DNA of 64,000 nucleotides from Rhizobium sp. BT03 (GTDB taxonomy: Bacteria; Pseudomonadota; Alphaproteobacteria; Rhizobiales; Rhizobiaceae). Below the pieces are notes generated by a model, which was given only the letters and a program-made list of their open reading frames with translations, ran no database searches and was not told the DNA's origin. A program made the translations under genes and the position numbers. Position 1 is the stretch's first letter, and every line of letters begins with the position of its first letter. Positions 47,334-54,764 of this stretch are shown piece after piece. The stretch spans positions 2,989,501-3,053,500 of the forward strand of contig NZ_CP125640.1 of NCBI RefSeq assembly GCF_030053155.1. Direction: 5' to 3'.

Positions 47334-47852
47334 ATGAGATCGATTGCAAGGATCATCGCCATCGTCGCCGGGCTTGCCGGCGGCACGGTCTTTTCGCAGG
47401 CGCCGGAATTTGCCCAGCAATACCGCCAGCGGATCGGCGGCGCGATCGACGAATTGCGCGTCATCGTCGAGGATTTCAACAGACAGGCAGCCGACCACCA
47501 CCTCGATCGCCAGCAGGCGCTGAACACCTACGCGCACTCCTCCGACGATTTCCTCCGCGACCGCGGCGTCTCGATGCAGAGCACGATCACGCGCTACGAG
47601 ACGCTGCTGGCGCAGCAATTGAAACTCGGCACTGCGGACCCGGTCGCCAAGCCCCTCGTGCTGATGCGGGAACCGGATGATGTCGTTTTCGCCAATACCT
47701 GGCGCGATTTTGTGCCGAGTGTGCCGGTCAGCTTCGCAGGTCTTGTCTGGGGTGCGATTGGTTTTGTCGGTGGGTGGGTTGTGGCTGTGTTGCTCGGGGT
47801 GGGGGCGCAGCGAGTTGTGCGTGGGCGACGGGCCTATCGTCAGGCGTCGTAA
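47334..47852 (+). CDS. DUF2937-family membrane protein
   Basis: 172 residues. N-terminal hydrophobic segment (ARIIAIVAGLAGGTVFSQAPEFAQQYRQRIGGAIDEL, family hallmark), a central amphipathic helical region with DRGVSMQ, and a C-terminal helix (AGLVWGAIGFVGGWVVAVLLG). Two membrane helices with the helical domain between them. Function unknown. Last core-like gene before the accessory region. Confidence 0.85.
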   Translation: MRSIARIIAIVAGLAGGTVFSQAPEFAQQYRQRIGGAIDELRVIVEDFNRQAADHHLDRQQALNTYAHSSDDFLRDRGVSMQSTITRYETLLAQQLKLGTADPVAKPLVLMREPDDVVFANTWRDFVPSVPVSFAGLVWGAIGFVGGWVVAVLLGVGAQRVVRGRRAYRQAS

Positions 47853-47900
47853 GTACGGTGGCATTTTTGCGCTATTTGCTGCAGGCAATTCCTTTAGTTT

Positions 47901-48848
47901 TCAAGTCGTTAGATGGCGGCAAAAAATGCCAACTGTTATTTTGCCGCCGCCCGGGACCTCATCTGGCCAGATATGAATCCGGTTCTGATGCGGCTCCAGC
48001 TTAGTATGCCACCAAAAAAAGCGCTCCTCGCCGGCTATTATGATACAACGTTCCTGGCGAGCCGTCCCATTTTGCTTGGTTCCGCCGGTTTCGTCGGAAA
48101 TCTCTATACCCAATGACCCAAATTCGGCCGGAGCCTGTTGCCAAGACCCTCCAAAAATACGCTGTCCCTCATCAGACAAAGTACCCAAGTGCTTCACGAT
48201 CACTCGCGCCAAATCGCGATACTGTCCGGTCATTGCGCGGATACCGGTCCAGCAGCCATCCGCAAAATTCAAATTCTTAAACGACGCAAGCGCAAGTTCG
48301 GCCATCCCTGCGGGGGAGCCTGAATGTTCGGAGCTTATCCACCTGTAGAAAAGCTCGGCGTCCCGGTCCGTTTCTATAAACCATATCGGCCTCGAAACCG
48401 CACCGCTTAGTACGTCACGAAGGCCGGTATATCCTCGTGTTGAAGACGATATGCATGCGACAAGCTCCGTGTTGGGGTTCGCATTACGGAAATGCGCCCA
48501 CGCAACCGAAGGAAGATTCTGAACAGCCTGTCCATCAACGGACACATCGAAGTTGTCTGGCCATTCACCAGTTTCGTCCCATCGTGCTAAGGGGCCAAAT
48601 GCTGCCGCAGCTCGCTCTTGCAGATGCTTCGGGAGGACGATTGGTGCTGTTGGGTCGCATAAATCCCAAAAACACAAGTCACCAAGGATGGGTGTCTCAA
48701 AGAACTCGCTTGAATAGAGTACGTCCTTGCCCGCGAGGGCGGCATCGTCGACACGATCGAGAAACTGTTCCAGTACCTCAATACCGTTCAGCGGTGTGAG
48801 CCCATCAAGCCCTAGTGATGTTTCGTCCATAACGAAGCGGATCGTCAT
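47901..48848 (-). CDS. Unrecognised protein, third gene of the DUF262-ATPase operon
   Basis: 315 residues, no signal peptide or membrane helix. The N terminus RFVMDETSLGLDGL followed by LEQFLDRVDDAALAGKDVLYSSEFFE has early acidic residues, faintly like PIN-type nucleases; I cannot confirm this. Later: a WxH-rich tail (ERFFWWHTKLEPHQNRIHIWP). Its start overlaps the ATPase stop by 4 bases (ATGA), so it needs the two partners. In such operons the last gene is often the effector. Function unknown. Confidence 0.8.
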   Translation of the reverse strand: MTIRFVMDETSLGLDGLTPLNGIEVLEQFLDRVDDAALAGKDVLYSSEFFETPILGDLCFWDLCDPTAPIVLPKHLQERAAAAFGPLARWDETGEWPDNFDVSVDGQAVQNLPSVAWAHFRNANPNTELVACISSSTRGYTGLRDVLSGAVSRPIWFIETDRDAELFYRWISSEHSGSPAGMAELALASFKNLNFADGCWTGIRAMTGQYRDLARVIVKHLGTLSDEGQRIFGGSWQQAPAEFGSLGIEISDETGGTKQNGTARQERCIIIAGEERFFWWHTKLEPHQNRIHIWPDEVPGGGKITVGIFCRHLTT

Positions 48849-49921
48849 CGAGATCTTCGGACCCGGTTCAGGCGAGCTACGTCGAGTTGATATTGATCAA
48901 AAAATCCCGTGGGCCAATTCGAGAAACCACCCGAAGGAGTGAAAACAAGTGATTGGGCCGGTTTGTCTGCATTCTCAAAGAAATGAATGATGCCGTCATC
49001 GGAGTTTAGGATTCGTTGCTCACCCACAGCGCGTCGAATACCATTTAAGACGTGATCCGAATGGGTTTCTAGCAAGATTTGGACTCCAGCCGCCGCCATT
49101 CTCGCAAGGAAAATACCGATCTCCGACTGACCCGCAGGATGGAGATGTGCTTCAGGATTCTCGACAATCAACAGCCCGCCCATAGAGGCACTCAACGCGG
49201 CTACAACAATTGGGAGAACGTAGGTTACCCCAAAGCCCATGTTTGTAGGCCTTACAAACTCGCCTCCTGGCGCCCGGAACACGATTCCCGCAACTCCAGT
49301 ATCCGGGAACGTCGAGGTGTCGATTTGAACGGACGTCACAATGGCCGATAGCCATTGCTCTATTTGTGCCTTTAGTAGGGGCGGATTTTCTTCACCGCCC
49401 GGAAACCGCCGACCCCTATCTACAACTGTGCTGCCCAATTTGTCGATGACTTGCGCCGTATACTGCCCCTGCCAACCAACTTGGAGCTTCTCACGGGGAA
49501 GGGCTGCCGACGATTGAACGATTCGAGGACCGAGTCGTTCAGCACCCAGATACTGAAAACCCAGCGCGTCAGAAAATGCTCCCTGAAGGGGCAGCCTTAC
49601 GGAGGCGTAGAGTTCAGTGTCCCCTTCCTCGAATTTCCATGAAGCGCTTTCCGTTGCGTCCAGTTCAATCTCAACAGAGAATGAATTTTCTACTGAGCTT
49701 GTATTGACAAGACTGCCAAACCACCCAAGCTCAAGTCCGAATGGACCATTCAGTTCGGCTACACCATCGCCACGTTGGCTTGCCGCGAAGGCAAGGAGGA
49801 GGGCGTGGATTGTAGAGGTTTTTCCTGAACCGTTACGGCCTGCAAGAATTGTCAGTGGACGAAATTCAAGTTTCTCGGACCTGAATCTTTTGAAACCATG
49901 AATTGACAGAGAGGTGATCAT
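48845..49921 (-). CDS. OLD-like AAA family ATPase (DUF3696 type)
   Basis: 358 residues from the ATG at 49921 (coupled by ATGA to the DUF262 gene). Seen: ITSLSIHGFKRFRSEKLEF, Walker A LAGRNGSGKTSTI, ABC-type signature region, Walker B GGLLIVENPEAHLHPAGQSEIG and the H-loop LLETHSDHVLNGIRRAV. There is no TOPRIM domain, so it is an ATPase without the OLD nuclease. Such SMC/OLD-like ATPases serve as sensors in phage-defence operons (Septu, PARIS, retron partners). It sits between a DUF262 gene and an unknown gene. Confidence 0.9.
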   Translation of the reverse strand: MITSLSIHGFKRFRSEKLEFRPLTILAGRNGSGKTSTIHALLLAFAASQRGDGVAELNGPFGLELGWFGSLVNTSSVENSFSVEIELDATESASWKFEEGDTELYASVRLPLQGAFSDALGFQYLGAERLGPRIVQSSAALPREKLQVGWQGQYTAQVIDKLGSTVVDRGRRFPGGEENPPLLKAQIEQWLSAIVTSVQIDTSTFPDTGVAGIVFRAPGGEFVRPTNMGFGVTYVLPIVVAALSASMGGLLIVENPEAHLHPAGQSEIGIFLARMAAAGVQILLETHSDHVLNGIRRAVGEQRILNSDDGIIHFFENADKPAQSLVFTPSGGFSNWPTGFFDQYQLDVARLNRVRRSR

Positions 49922-51105
49922 TGCACGATTGCCTCGACACACTTCCGAGTCATGTTCAAACGGCGCTCTACCTTTCTAACATCACCCGTGCCAGCTCGAA
50001 CGGCACTGTCATAATTGGGGTCGTCGAATAGGTCTCGAAAAGCACCAACGATTTTTTGCTTATGAGGGAGCAGGCTCTCAACATCGTAATCGGCCAAGGC
50101 AAGTGCTTGAGCCTCAAAGATTGCCCGGTTTATCGGGCCGCGTCGTGCCGCGTTAGGTGGCCATCGACGAAACGCTGCTTCTTCAAGAATGGCCGCACAA
50201 TTCTGCATCGATCTCTCGAACGCAGCTTCCAGCCAGATAAGGTTCAGTGGTGACAGAAGGTCGCTTCTGGTAGTGTCTATTTGCCGAGTAAAGTCGAGCA
50301 AAAAACCATCAAGACTCGCGGCCTTTTCGTATTCTGCAATTGGCACTGTTCGAAATGCGCAAAACCTGAGCGCCATCTCACGGTCGGCCATTCTCTGATT
50401 GTCTCGAACAGGTGTTCCGTTTGGGTCTTTCGTCCAGAACGCAAAGCTGGTCGCTCTATCAAAGCTGCCTCGCTCAACCAGCGACTTCAAGAAATCCCGA
50501 GATTCGGTCTTGCTCATGCAATGGCGAATCTCCTGGGCGGTCAGCGGACTTCCCCCGGTATTTACCCTGTTAAAGATATCGTATTTTACCTCGTCTGGGG
50601 TTTGAGGTTCAATCACGTGAGCAACAATCTGCGTGCTGGCAAACCGCCGCCGAACGGGTGCGTCCAAGGTATCGTAGGTCTGTCCTTCAAGATCTTTCAG
50701 ATACTCAAGATGTGTATTGTGAAGCGATAAAGCATTAGACATAAAGAGCTTCACAGTCGTTAATCGTTGTACGCCATCAATGACCTGGTGGGCGCCTTGG
50801 CTGTCTTGGTTGAAATAGAAGGCGGGCAGTGGAATTCCGAGCAGAACAGATTCAATTAGTCTGATCTGCTGGCGATCCTTCCAGACAAAGCTACGCTGAA
50901 AATCCGGCGCCAAGTCGAGTTCGTCATGTTCGATCTGACTATAGATTTCTCGAATCGTGAAGTTTTTTGTGGTGATCCGTATCTGCTTTGGATCCCAAGG
51001 CTTTACGCCTTCGGTCTCCGTTTCTTCCGGTTCAACGGCGACCTCAATTTGGGTCATCAACGGGGCGAACAAATCATTTGCGTTTTCGGGATGCGCTCCG
51101 CTCAT
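49918..51105 (-). CDS. DUF262 (ParB/Srx-like) domain protein
   Basis: 395 residues. The N-terminal DUF262 core is clear: FTIREIYSQIEHDELDLAPDFQRSFVWKDRQQIRLIESVLLGIPLPAFYF (about residues 49-98) and VIDGVQRLTTVKLF, where the family norm is DGQQR (here Q to V). DUF262 proteins such as GmrS, SspE and BrxU-type enzymes use NTP hydrolysis to sense modified or phage DNA. The usual DUF1524 HNH nuclease partner domain is absent; the C-terminal 200 residues are helical with no visible nuclease. First gene of the operon, followed by ATGA coupling. Confidence 0.88.
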   Translation of the reverse strand: MSGAHPENANDLFAPLMTQIEVAVEPEETETEGVKPWDPKQIRITTKNFTIREIYSQIEHDELDLAPDFQRSFVWKDRQQIRLIESVLLGIPLPAFYFNQDSQGAHQVIDGVQRLTTVKLFMSNALSLHNTHLEYLKDLEGQTYDTLDAPVRRRFASTQIVAHVIEPQTPDEVKYDIFNRVNTGGSPLTAQEIRHCMSKTESRDFLKSLVERGSFDRATSFAFWTKDPNGTPVRDNQRMADREMALRFCAFRTVPIAEYEKAASLDGFLLDFTRQIDTTRSDLLSPLNLIWLEAAFERSMQNCAAILEEAAFRRWPPNAARRGPINRAIFEAQALALADYDVESLLPHKQKIVGAFRDLFDDPNYDSAVRAGTGDVRKVERRLNMTRKCVEAIVQ

Positions 51106-51451
51106 AATATCTCTTCTCGATTGCTGAAGCTTTGTATTCTGGATTCCAGGACCCTACAAGATAAGGCTTCGTCTCATGTATGCTAAACCTTCCAAATTAT
51201 GCGTGCGTCTTGCGTGTGAGCGCCGTCTCATTTTCCTCAATGCCCAGTTCAGTTCTTCGACGACAACGCCGAGAGCCGCGACAATTGTTCTCCTTGCTCT
51301 TGGCATCACTGTAATAAGTGGCAGCTTGCGTCACCGATTTGTGCAGCGATTGCCGCATGGCAACTACTGACCCAAATATGGATCAGCAAGGCCGCCTAAA
51401 GGGAGCACCATAGCAAAGGCAATATTTGGCAATTGAAATTTTCAATCTTCA
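51106..51451. other. Promoter region of the DUF262 operon and flank of attL
   Basis: About 345 bases without a supported gene. It should hold the leftward operon promoter. A 15-base inverted repeat ATTGAAATTTTCAAT (51431-51445) ends 7 bases left of the tRNA fragment's CCA and may once have terminated the tRNA. Confidence 0.4.
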
Positions 51452-51496
51452 TGGTGATCCCGGCGCGATTCGAACGCGCGACCCCCAGATTAGGAA
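51452..51496 (-). other. attL: 3' fragment of tRNA-Arg(CCT)
   Basis: Minus strand, reading leftward: anticodon loop TTCCTAA, TCTGG, variable loop, T arm GCGCG-TTCGAAT-CGCGC, acceptor CGGGATC, discriminator A and encoded CCA. Position counting from the T arm puts CCT at 34-36. The preceding bases cannot pair with TCTGG, so only the 3' part is present. It is the displaced tRNA end left by phage integration. The intact tRNA should lie at the far right end of the prophage. Confidence 0.85.
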
Positions 51497-51556
51497 ACCG
51501 CTACAAATCCATATAGCACACGGCGTTCCGCGTTCCTTGTCGCATCCATGTTGCAG

Positions 51557-52792
51557 TCACGCCATGAATGCCTTCTCCGCGGCCGCCAATTCGTCGGCGT
51601 CATTGTCTTTCGGAAACAGATGTCCGTAGGTATCCATCGTCATCGCAATGGTTGAGTGGCCCATGCGCTCCTGAACCATCTTCGGCGTCAGGCCAAGGCC
51701 GCCGTCTTCTTTTCGGTTGATGCACCAGGAGGCATAGAAATGTCGTAAGGCGTGCATGCCCGTATATTTGGGCGCGAGGATCGCCTTGCCCTTCTTGTCG
51801 ACTCTGCCACTGTCCACGGCGATGCCGGCGGCAACCCAGGCCGGGTGCAGACCGCGCCGCAGGATGTTGTTCAGCTGTTCGACTCTGCCGGTGCCATTCG
51901 GGAATACGAGATCGAGCACCAGGATCGGTTCGCCGACTGCGTCCTTCTTGCCGGTATTTCGCTTCGGGCAGGCGAGCTTCCATTCTTTCAGGGCGTTGAT
52001 GACCATAGGTGGCGCTGGAACCGTCCGCTCGCTGGATTCCGACTTCGGCCGGCCGATGTCATTGAACCGATCGGCACGCTGGCGGACGTGGATCTCGCGT
52101 TTGTCGAGGTCGACATCCGGCCACCTCAGCCCTCGCAACTCCGATGCACGCAGACCGCAGAAGATCGCCATCATGATCATTGGGCGCCAACGGCCCACCA
52201 GAACGGCTAGGATCGCCTTGACGTCCTGGCGGGTGGGAATATCCACTCCGACCTTCAGTTTGCCCTTCTGACGCTTCTCCTGCTTCTTGTCGCCCGAACC
52301 TCGCCGCCGCTTCATGTCCCGCGCCACGTTTCTCGCAACAAGACCAAGTTCCTGAGCGTCAGTAATGAGTGTGCCGAGGCTCACCAGAACCTTCTTAATC
52401 ATTGCTGGCGATCGGCTTGCCTCCCTCAGGTCATCCTCGAATGCGCGCACCTTGGCGATCGAGAGGCTGGGCAGTTTCGTCTTGCCGATGAAAGGATTGA
52501 TGTGCAGCCTGAGGTGGCGCTCGTAGTCTTCGATGGTCGCGCGCTCGAGCCCCGCCGCCTTGGCGCTGACTATCCAGAGCTTCCCAGCCTCCTCGACGGT
52601 GACGCTGGCGCTCTCGGCTACATGCACCCCCTCCCGGATTTCGACTGACGCCGTTGCTGCAAAAGAATCGGCAGCTTTCTTTTTTTTAAATGTTTTCAGC
52701 CTGCGTTTGCCGGCGGAGTCTGTATAGTCCACTACCCAGGCCGACTTTTGAATGCCTTTCGGCGTTGTCCACTCGCGTTTGCGGACGCTCAT
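51557..52792 (-). CDS. int: Phage tyrosine integrase
   Basis: 411 residues. N-terminal SAM-like/AP2-like arm-binding region, core-binding domain, and C-terminal catalytic domain with R in LRASELRGLRW, the HALRHFY (HxxR-type) and GHSTIAMTMDTYGH with the nucleophilic Tyr. It recombines the phage site with the tRNA-Arg 3' end, whose fragment lies 60 bases downstream. Transcribed toward the att site. A T-rich low-complexity run (KKKKAAD) occurs near residue 37. Confidence 0.95.
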   Translation of the reverse strand: MSVRKREWTTPKGIQKSAWVVDYTDSAGKRRLKTFKKKKAADSFAATASVEIREGVHVAESASVTVEEAGKLWIVSAKAAGLERATIEDYERHLRLHINPFIGKTKLPSLSIAKVRAFEDDLREASRSPAMIKKVLVSLGTLITDAQELGLVARNVARDMKRRRGSGDKKQEKRQKGKLKVGVDIPTRQDVKAILAVLVGRWRPMIMMAIFCGLRASELRGLRWPDVDLDKREIHVRQRADRFNDIGRPKSESSERTVPAPPMVINALKEWKLACPKRNTGKKDAVGEPILVLDLVFPNGTGRVEQLNNILRRGLHPAWVAAGIAVDSGRVDKKGKAILAPKYTGMHALRHFYASWCINRKEDGGLGLTPKMVQERMGHSTIAMTMDTYGHLFPKDNDADELAAAEKAFMA

Positions 52793-53338
52793 CTATTCCT
52801 CACGAGTTTGAGCTTTGTGTTTCCTTGTCTGCTCCTGATACCAGCGTACAAGCCGCGCGTACTCCCGATCCCTATCGCCACCGCTTTGCCTGTCGGCGTC
52901 GAATACAGCGACTCGGAAGCTTACGGTCTCAACACCGGCGGCCTTCGCGGTACGGTGGATATGCGCGGCAATCTCTGGCCACGAGATTGGATGCCCTTTG
53001 GCGTCTAAAACCATGTTGAATATTGGTTCTTCTTGAGATGGAGCGTGATCCTGGCGGGCTTCGTCCGCCCTATCTAGTCGTTCGATCAGATCAGCTTTTA
53101 GAGCTTCGAGATATTCATTCACGCCGATAGCTTCGTCCAGTTTTGCCTGAAGCGATTCAATCAGAGCATTGGCTTCTTTTTGTCCGTCTTCCTCCCATTG
53201 CAGAGATCTATCGAGGCGGTGAAGGATCTCTGCATTCATAGAGCGACCAGAAGCGTCGCTGGCTTCCTTTAATTCGTCTCGCAGTCCTTCGGTGAGCCGA
53301 AGTGTGATTCTTACTTCGTCGTTTTCAGCCATTGCCAT
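52793..53338 (-). CDS. Arc-like ribbon-helix-helix protein
   Basis: 181 residues from the ATG at 53338 (53332 is next). Ribbon-helix-helix domain at about residues 3-55 (VRITLRLTEGLRDELKEASDASGRSMNAEILHRL), then a coiled-coil helix and a C-terminal region with DAKGHPISWPEIAAHI. Phage Arc/Mnt-type repressors bind operator pairs, and repeated TGGTGT sites precede this gene. Likely the lysogeny or integrase-region repressor. Stop lies 1 base from the integrase start, so co-transcribed with int. Confidence 0.8.
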   Translation of the reverse strand: MAMAENDEVRITLRLTEGLRDELKEASDASGRSMNAEILHRLDRSLQWEEDGQKEANALIESLQAKLDEAIGVNEYLEALKADLIERLDRADEARQDHAPSQEEPIFNMVLDAKGHPISWPEIAAHIHRTAKAAGVETVSFRVAVFDADRQSGGDRDREYARLVRWYQEQTRKHKAQTREE

Positions 53339-53374
53339 CGGGTTCCAATTAACGTTTGTGAATGCCGATACCAC

Positions 53375-53426
53375 CATTTTGACACCATGTCTTGACACCA
53401 AAATGGTGTGACACTAAGATGGTGTC
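53375..53426. promoter_or_regulatory. Cluster of TGGTGT-type operators in the divergent control region
   Basis: ACACCA-AAA-TGGTGT (53395-53400 / 53404-53409) and ACACTA-AGA-TGGTGT (53411-53425), both with 3-base spacers, plus two further half sites CACCAT upstream (53372-53390). They lie between the Arc-like gene and the rightward helix-turn-helix gene. Phage genetic-switch operator for the ribbon-helix-helix protein is the likely role. Confidence 0.7.
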
Positions 53427-53451
53427 GTTAACCTTAACGGAGTCGCAGGGA

Positions 53452-53643
53452 ATGACAACAGAGAAAGAGCCTAAGCTCGATTTGATCTGGGAGGTGTCGG
53501 AGATCGCGAAACTCATCGGCCGCACTGAACGACAAACATTCCACCTTCTCAGCGGCGGCCAGCTGCCGGCCAAAAAGGTCGGCGGTCGCTGGGTGGCAGA
53601 GCGTGGCAAGCTCATCGCCTTCTTCATGGACTCAGCAGCATGA
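53452..53643 (+). CDS. Helix-turn-helix (excisionase-like) DNA-binding protein
   Basis: 63 residues from the ATG at 53452. WEVSEIAKLIGRTERQTFHLLSGGQLPAKKVGGRWVAERGKLIAFF is an Xis/MerR-like winged-helix fold. First rightward gene after the switch region, so excisionase or early regulator. Overlaps the next gene by 4 bases. Confidence 0.8.
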   Translation: MTTEKEPKLDLIWEVSEIAKLIGRTERQTFHLLSGGQLPAKKVGGRWVAERGKLIAFFMDSAA

Positions 53644-53975
53644 ACCGGAAAACGAAAGGCTCGGCAGAGGCTGCAACCTCTCCGAGCCTGGTCCAATCAA
53701 CCTTGGAAGGATTTGATATGAACGAGACCATCAATAACACGGACGGCGGAGCGACGCCAAGCGTAAACGCGCCAAGGCCTCTTAGGCTCCAACTCGGCTA
53801 CATTTCCGATCTGGCCAGCAATATCGGAAGTATGGTCGATGTAATCGACATGGCGGTTCGCGACATTGACGACAGCCGGCAGCGGAATGCCATGGCAACT
53901 GTATGTGACGTCGTCATGGACAAAATGGACGATCTGAAAAGACAGATTAACGCCGTTCGGGAGGAGCTGAGATGA
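53640..53975 (+). CDS. Small phage protein, unknown
   Basis: 111 residues; helical C-terminal region (IGSMVDVIDMAVRDIDDSRQRNAMATVCDVVMDKMDDLKRQINAVREEL). An internal ATG at 53718 has a much better ribosome-binding site (GGAAGGA) and may be the real start. No family recognised. Confidence 0.65.
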   Translation: MNRKTKGSAEAATSPSLVQSTLEGFDMNETINNTDGGATPSVNAPRPLRLQLGYISDLASNIGSMVDVIDMAVRDIDDSRQRNAMATVCDVVMDKMDDLKRQINAVREELR

Positions 53976-54223
53976 CCGCCACCCTCCTGCAATCCCGCAA
54001 TCGGATCGAAGAACAGATCGAAGCTCTTATCGGTCTCCTCGATTTCCTCGACGATGACCCGGACCTTGAGCCAGACAATGACAACGAGCCATCGTTAGGC
54101 GCCCCGGAACATGTCGTTCAAAGCCACTGGTATGCGCCCGTTTCTGCCGAGGTCTGTGACACAGAACTCGAAAACGAGAACGACGAACAAAATGGTGACG
54201 ACGAACCGGAGGATTTCGAATGA
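53972..54223 (+). CDS. Small acidic phage protein
   Basis: 83 residues, very acidic (DDDPDLEPDNDNE and a C-terminal DEQNGDDEPEDFE). It overlaps both neighbours by 4 bases. An acidic DNA-mimic (anti-restriction-like) role is possible from composition alone; no family match. Confidence 0.65.
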   Translation: MTATLLQSRNRIEEQIEALIGLLDFLDDDPDLEPDNDNEPSLGAPEHVVQSHWYAPVSAEVCDTELENENDEQNGDDEPEDFE

Positions 54224-54441
54224 ACCGGCGAACATTCCTTGGCGGCGTCGCTGCCTCAACCGTACCCACGCAGGCTGCTCCTCCCGTTGTCAAGTCGGCA
54301 ATAGAGATCAGGCGGGACGAGGACGCCTTCATTATCGGCTCTTACGTGATGATGAGCCCGGATAAACGGGCGTTCTTTCGCAAATCGTTGGAACTGATGG
54401 GCGAAAAAAGGCTCGCCGACGCGTTCGCGAGGCTCGCCTGA
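54220..54441 (+). CDS. Small phage protein with Tat-like N terminus
   Basis: 73 residues. Begins MNRRTFLGGVAASTVPTQAA, which looks like a twin-arginine signal (RRTFLGG, Ala-rich, AxA), then a charged helical part ending MGEKRLADAFARLA. Overlaps the previous gene by 4 bases and the next by 1. Confidence 0.65.
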   Translation: MNRRTFLGGVAASTVPTQAAPPVVKSAIEIRRDEDAFIIGSYVMMSPDKRAFFRKSLELMGEKRLADAFARLA

Positions 54442-54764
54442 TGGAGAACCGAGCAATGACAAGAACAGACCATCAGCACGCTGAGGCCGTCATACTGGCG
54501 GCCCAGGCGACTGGCGCGCAATCAGAGCTTCCAGGCCTCACGTCTGCCAAGTCGGATCAGGAAGAGAGGTTCGACTGGAAAGGGTCGGACGTCATCATTG
54601 ATGCACAGCCGACAACGGCGGTCTATCGCAATACTCGCAACGGCATTGTGATCCGACAGGAGATGACTGGCCTCGATGACGAAGATCAGTACGTTTTCTT
54701 CTCAACCGTTGACGACGTCCGCACCCTCATAAACGCGCTCAAGCGCGAGATCGGGGATTCGTGA
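54441..54764 (+). CDS. Small phage protein, unknown
   Basis: 107 residues (or 102 from the ATG at 54456). Central beta-rich part with DVIIDAQPTTAVYRNTRNGIVIRQ. Overlaps the next gene by 4 bases. No family recognised. Confidence 0.6.
   Translation: MENRAMTRTDHQHAEAVILAAQATGAQSELPGLTSAKSDQEERFDWKGSDVIIDAQPTTAVYRNTRNGIVIRQEMTGLDDEDQYVFFSTVDDVRTLINALKREIGDS

Noticed and set aside
51176..51370. 64-codon plus-strand frame, and a 53-codon minus-strand frame, in the gap right of the DUF262 gene
   Set aside because: No ribosome-binding site or recognisable family for either; codon use not gene-like.
51452..51540. Complete tRNA-Arg gene
   Set aside because: Only the 3' part folds; the anticodon stem and everything 5' of it are missing.
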